From Brachionus rotundiformis (lineage: Eukaryota; Rotifera; Eurotatoria; Ploima; Brachionidae): a stretch of DNA of 11,808 bases. Shown in pieces: positions 9,282-11,808 of the stretch; the stretch's first letter is position 1; each line of letters starts with the position of its first letter. The position numbers and the translations under genes were made by a program. The stretch is taken from contig JAESIW010000135.1 in assembly GCA_016802295.1 (NCBI GenBank), forward strand, positions 231,481 to 243,288, read 5' to 3'. The notes under the pieces were generated by a model that was not told the DNA's origin, did not search any database, and saw only the letters and a program-made list of their open reading frames with translations.

Positions 9282-9503
9282 ATGATAAAATTTGGTGTAA
9301 CAGTCTCTTTTAGCGAAATTGCCAATATCATTACAAAAACTATCAATAAAGCTTTGTTTTCAGATGACTTGTACATTTGGTAATCTAATAAATCTCTTAA
9401 AGAAAATGAAAAAACAATCAATTCATGCATCAGTAAAATATAAATCAATTGCAAGAGATGGGGTCTTATTATCAAAACAAGTCTAAGATAAACAACTATC
9501 ATT
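9282..9503 (+). pseudogene. Reverse-transcriptase core fragment of a non-LTR retrotransposon
   Basis: The frame starting at 9282 encodes KTINKALFSDDLYIW. The two aspartates (9363-9368) correspond to the catalytic (Y/F)xDD of reverse transcriptases, and FADD(L/S)..W is typical of Jockey/I-type LINEs. Downstream the same frame gives KENEKTINSCISKI and then INCKRWGLIIKTS, matching the usual helix plus WC..WG(L/F).(I/L)...KT segment. TAA codons at 9381 and 9441 break it, the second at a position that is often Gln in this family. The usual PQGS motif upstream is not recognisable. The product would copy element RNA into DNA, but this copy is dead. Confidence 0.65.
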
Positions 9504-9534
9504 TATTAAAAATTAAACAATTTTTAAGTTTAGA
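9476..9534 (+). repeat. 59-nt exact direct repeat, copy 2
   Basis: Identical to 7795-7853. This copy follows directly after the WGL segment of the reverse-transcriptase fragment. Here the reverse-transcriptase frame hits stops, while the frame used in copy 1 stays open, suggesting a small frameshift near 9476. Confidence 0.95.
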
Positions 9535-9914
9535 TATTATTAAATTTATTCAATAATTTTTGAGTTTTTTAAGCTTTGATCAATCCATTTTAAAAATCCT
9601 AAATTTAAATTTTGAATAAAATAGTCAATATTTTGGAATTATAGCCTTTAAAGTGATCCTGTAAAGATGATTACCTTATCTTTTTAATGAGCTTTTAATA
9701 GAAAATTAGCTCAAAATTGAAAAAAATATATTGAAAAATGACAACACTATTACCTACACTTACAAAACTTTTTAAAGTTTTTACACCTGGTTATAGATCA
9801 AACCACGAAACAAAGTATAAGCTTAACTTATGTCTTGGGAACAATCAATGGCATCATTTTGACCAAAAGATCAAAAAATTTAATTTAAATAACTTGCTTA
9901 AGAGCGTAGAGGGA
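9504..9914 (+). pseudogene. Post-catalytic (thumb-like) region of the same retrotransposon
   Basis: The reading frame of the reverse-transcriptase fragment continues. After a stop-rich patch (9483-9614) it gives LNKIVNILEL, stop, PLK, TGA, then SCKDDYLIFLMSF. This matches the LN.L..L....WG....L..LY pattern that follows the catalytic domain in Jockey/I-type elements, with TGA where Trp would be expected. It then opens from 9738 with MTTLLPTLTKLFKVFTPGYR. Frame continuity over the whole stretch supports a single element. Confidence 0.5.
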
Positions 9915-10280
9915 GACTTTAACAAGAGAGGTGATGGAATTTTGCCAAACAATTGATAAGGATCTGGTGTCGTCATGGTTGATTCACAATCCAAGATAGA
10001 TAAGAATTTAAATTCATTTATAAATTTTATCATTTATCTGGCCATGTGTAATTTGTGAACATTTGAAGACACCATGATAAATGGTATTTGGAAACATTGA
10101 AGGCAGAACATAAAAATTAAAGATAGAACCCATGCTTTGGTGGCTTATTTTAAGAATTTCCATTACTTAAAAATCTATCTTAATAAGCTATAAAAAAAAT
10201 TCACATTAACTAGTCTTGTGTTTGTTTACCATGATAAAACGGGTCTGAAACGCCTCATAGATGTAAATGACAAAATATAA
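9915..10280 (+). pseudogene. RNase H-like domain at the end of the retrotransposon
   Basis: Still in the same frame, NKRGDGILPNN, stop, stop, GSGVVMVDSQSK resembles the opening of an RNase H domain (TDGS....G.GVV). Further on, TMINGIWKH, stop, RQNIKIKDRTHALVAYFK and FHYLKIYL resemble the DS..(V/I)NGI..W...N....L....F...I stretch. Then VFVYHDKTGLKRLIDVN sits where the terminal H...G....AD block falls. TGA at 9954, TAA at 9957, TGA at 10113 and TAA at 10191 are among the breaks. RNase H after reverse transcriptase is typical of I-like non-LTR elements. The catalytic acidic residues are not all identifiable. Confidence 0.5.
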
Positions 10281-11362
10281 ATCATAATACTATGCATTAT
10301 TGTTTGATTAAAAGTTGATTTTGAACAATAACCCGGATTCTTGGCTAAATTCAGTATTCACTTAACTAAGACTCAATTCTTAAATTACGTAATTATATTA
10401 TTTAATAAACAATTAACCAATTCATTTATCTAAGGTTTGATTTATATTGCTATTTTTTAATCCAAGGTATTGATGAGTTTATAAAATAATGAACTAAAAA
10501 GCGAACTTAAAAAACTTTTAAATACAACATTAGCAAAAAAACTAATAAATTATCATGACGTAGGTACAACACCAAGAGATTAATAAACCAATTTTGCTTT
10601 TAATCTTGTAATTTTGAATATTTGATTATAATTAAGAAGATTATAAAGTAAAAACTGAATAGAACCAAATGCTAAATTATTCACATAAAGATTTATTAGC
10701 TTATTTCTTAAGTCATTTGTTAATTAAATAACTAATGATTGTGTAAGCTACTTGGTGTGTAGTTTTTAGTGAAATTATTTATAAAATTAGCATTTAAATA
10801 TTGTATTTTGATTATATATTTTTTTTATTTTGTATTTTTTTTAGTTACTTAATTTTTTATATTTATATATAAAAAATCTATAATTGATTCCTGAATTAAA
10901 AATATAAACAACTAAAAATAATCAAGCTGTTAGTTTATTGTGAGAGTTTCCGATTAACGTGTTGTTGTACCTGTCGTAGGATAATCAGATACAAAATTGA
11001 CTACGAACAATAAAAAATATGATAATTTAAAATATTTTATTGATTAAAAATTTAATGATTTTAAGAATATTTAATAATTGGACAAAAACTACAAATAATT
11101 AAAATATTTAATTTAATTTTTAGATTAATGATAAAATAAGTTTTATTCAAATTAAAACTAATTGATAAATATAGTTTAAACCAATATCAAATATCAAATT
11201 AGATCAGCATTTTTAAATTGGACGGCATAGAGCACGAAAATACCATCCGAATTAATTTAATTCTTTCTAGCTGTGTTTAAAGTATTGGTAATTGATACAA
11301 ATCTTAATTAGTTATCTTTTGAATCAATTTTAGCTGATTAAATGATTTAATGTACTGTTAAA
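10281..11362. other. AT-rich stretch without recognisable genes
   Basis: Dense stops in all frames. A slightly G+C-richer patch at about 10925-11010 and another at 11218-11250 carry no recognisable motif. The 3' end of the retroelement may lie somewhere in 10280-10600, but no tail marks it. Confidence 0.55.
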
Positions 11363-11364
11363 TA

Positions 11365-11392
11365 CAGTATGTTGCAAAAGTTTAGAAATTTT
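11365..11392 (+). repeat. Terminal inverted repeat end of the Tc1/mariner element
   Basis: It begins CAGT immediately after TA and reads CAGTATGTTGCAAAAGTTTA, followed by a poly(T) run. A CAGT start next to a TA target site is characteristic of Tc1/mariner. The opposite terminus is not in the window, so the repeat length is unconfirmed. Confidence 0.7.
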
Positions 11393-11454
11393 TTTTTTTT
11401 CGTTAACAAAAGAATTGTTTTTGCATTTATAATAGGCAGGAAAATAAAAAAAAG

Positions 11455-11719
11455 CGGTCTTTTCTTATGTTGAGATGATGGGTCTTTTCTTATCTCTCTA
11501 AAAATGTAATTTTCATCCCTATAAGTCAACTTTCGAGGTCTACCAGAACGGCTTCGATCAGACACAGTACCAGTCTTTTCATATCGTTTTTTAGTTGAAG
11601 AGACACATTTTGGAGATACTCCTAACATGTTGGCTATCTAATTTTGCTTTTTATCTCCACTTTTTAGCAGACCAACGATCTGCCATTTTAGTGAGCTAGA
11701 GTCTTTTTTTTTTACCCAT
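11455..11719 (-). pseudogene. Truncated Tc1-like transposase, DNA-binding domain only
   Basis: From ATG at 11719 the start would give MGKKK, but a run of ten A's (11713-11704) puts the rest one base out of frame. The downstream frame gives DSSSLKWQIVGLLKSGDKKQ, then TAG (11640-11638), IANMLGVSPKCVSSTKKRYE, KTGTVSDRSRSGRPRKLT and YRDENYIFREIRKDPSS. This is the paired-like helix-turn-helix pair with the GRPR linker of Tc1 transposases. After residues HKKRP the sequence turns into terminal AT-rich DNA, so the whole DDE catalytic domain is missing. The part after the TAG is open for 93 codons from an internal ATG at 11628, but its tail (from about 11450 to the stop near 11347) is not transposase. 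This copy is inactive for three separate reasons: frameshift, nonsense codon and deletion. Confidence 0.85.
11456..11493 (+). repeat. 13-nt direct repeat at the transposase deletion point
   Basis: GGTCTTTTCTTAT occurs at 11456-11468 and again at 11481-11493, 12 nt apart. On the coding strand the copies lie at REIRKDP and at the following HKKRP. This is where homology to the transposase ends, so the repeat probably marks the deletion or a slippage event. Confidence 0.8.
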
Positions 11720-11808
11720 TTTGTGGTAATTTTTTGGCAAAATTAAGATTTTTTGGTTAAGCTATTTTGAAAGGACCAAAGTAGTTGGAGAGTATTTATT
11801 TTAAGCAG

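Larger units (their letters stand above)
7780..10280 (+). mobile_element. Decayed I/Jockey-like non-LTR retrotransposon(s), probably two overlapping or tandem remnants
   Basis: This combines the reverse-transcriptase core, thumb-like region and RNase H-like domain in one frame (9282-10280) with an upstream related fragment (7780-8355). Element boundaries were not found: no target-site duplication and no clear poly(A) or microsatellite tail. The order of pieces and the repeated 59-nt block suggest two copies rather than one full-length element. Nonsense codons throughout show it is inactive. Confidence 0.55.
11363..11808 (-). mobile_element. Broken Tc1/mariner-type DNA transposon, one end outside the window
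   Basis: One terminus is a TA dinucleotide (11363-11364) followed by CAGTATGTTGCAAAAGTTTA, the form of a Tc1/mariner inverted-repeat end. The transposase gene reads away from the far end, toward this terminus. Only about 350 nt separate its start codon (11719) from the terminus, where about 1 kb of coding sequence would be expected, so most of the gene has been deleted. The partner terminal repeat would lie beyond 11808. Confidence 0.8.

Noticed and set aside
9245..9502. 85-codon hydrophobic minus-strand ORF
   Set aside because: It is antisense to the reverse-transcriptase fragment. The hydrophobicity arises from reading A/T-rich lysine- and asparagine-rich codons backwards.
6049..10280. A nuclear code in which TAA and TAG encode glutamine, suggested by repeated TAA/TAG in otherwise protein-like frames
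   Set aside because: The LIM gene uses CAA and CAG, has no internal TAA or TAG in 479 codons, and ends with TAA exactly at the conserved C-terminus. TGA also occurs in the broken frames. Mutation of dead elements explains the pattern.
1..11808. tRNA, rRNA, CRISPR array or bacterial-type operon
   Set aside because: No B-box-like tRNA core with a foldable arm, no rRNA core sequence, and no regularly spaced repeats were seen. Splicing shows the DNA is eukaryotic.

Overview
This is an AT-rich eukaryotic window, roughly three-quarters A+T by eye. It holds one convincing, well-structured gene and a large amount of decaying mobile DNA. The gene encodes a zyxin/LPP/TRIP6-family LIM protein, a metazoan cell-adhesion family. 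Eight of its nine introns are only 53-67 bp. Together these point to a small-genome, AT-rich invertebrate animal. The species cannot be read from the sequence.

Layout: (1) 1-793: an AT-rich 3' flank, with a decayed minus-strand reading frame of unknown origin at about 176-541 and a poly(A) signal at 739-744. (2) 794-3618, minus strand: the ten-exon LIM gene. I reconstruct a 479-residue protein with three LIM domains and a C-terminal STDL PDZ ligand. Its sixth intron is 908 bp and carries extra, partly coding-like DNA. (3) 3619-6048: the 5' flank and a long AT-rich gap with one compositional island at 4248-4388. (4) 6049-6972: exon-like blocks. A plus-strand chain has plausible short introns, and a minus-strand block at 6874-6972 has good splice borders. 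I could not assign either to a family with confidence. (5) About 7200-10280, plus strand: remains of non-LTR (LINE) retrotransposon(s). The best part, 9282-10280, stays in one frame and shows a reverse-transcriptase active-site segment, the region that follows it, and an RNase H-like domain, all broken by nonsense codons. A 59-nt exact direct repeat at 7795 and 9476 shows that a second related fragment lies upstream. (6) 10281-11362: AT-rich DNA with nothing recognisable. (7) 11363 to the window end, minus strand: a broken Tc1/mariner element. One terminal repeat, a TA target dinucleotide and the transposase DNA-binding domain remain, but the DDE catalytic domain is gone.

Only the LIM gene looks functional. 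By family knowledge its product links focal adhesions and cell junctions to actin and shuttles to the nucleus. The standard genetic code holds in it: no TAA or TAG interrupts its 479 codons, and TAA ends it exactly after the conserved STDL. The many TAA/TAG codons in the transposon frames are therefore damage, not recoding. I found no tRNA, rRNA or CRISPR, and no clear undescribed system. The nearest candidates for novelty are the contents of intron 6 and the unassigned exon-like blocks at 176-541 and 6049-6972.
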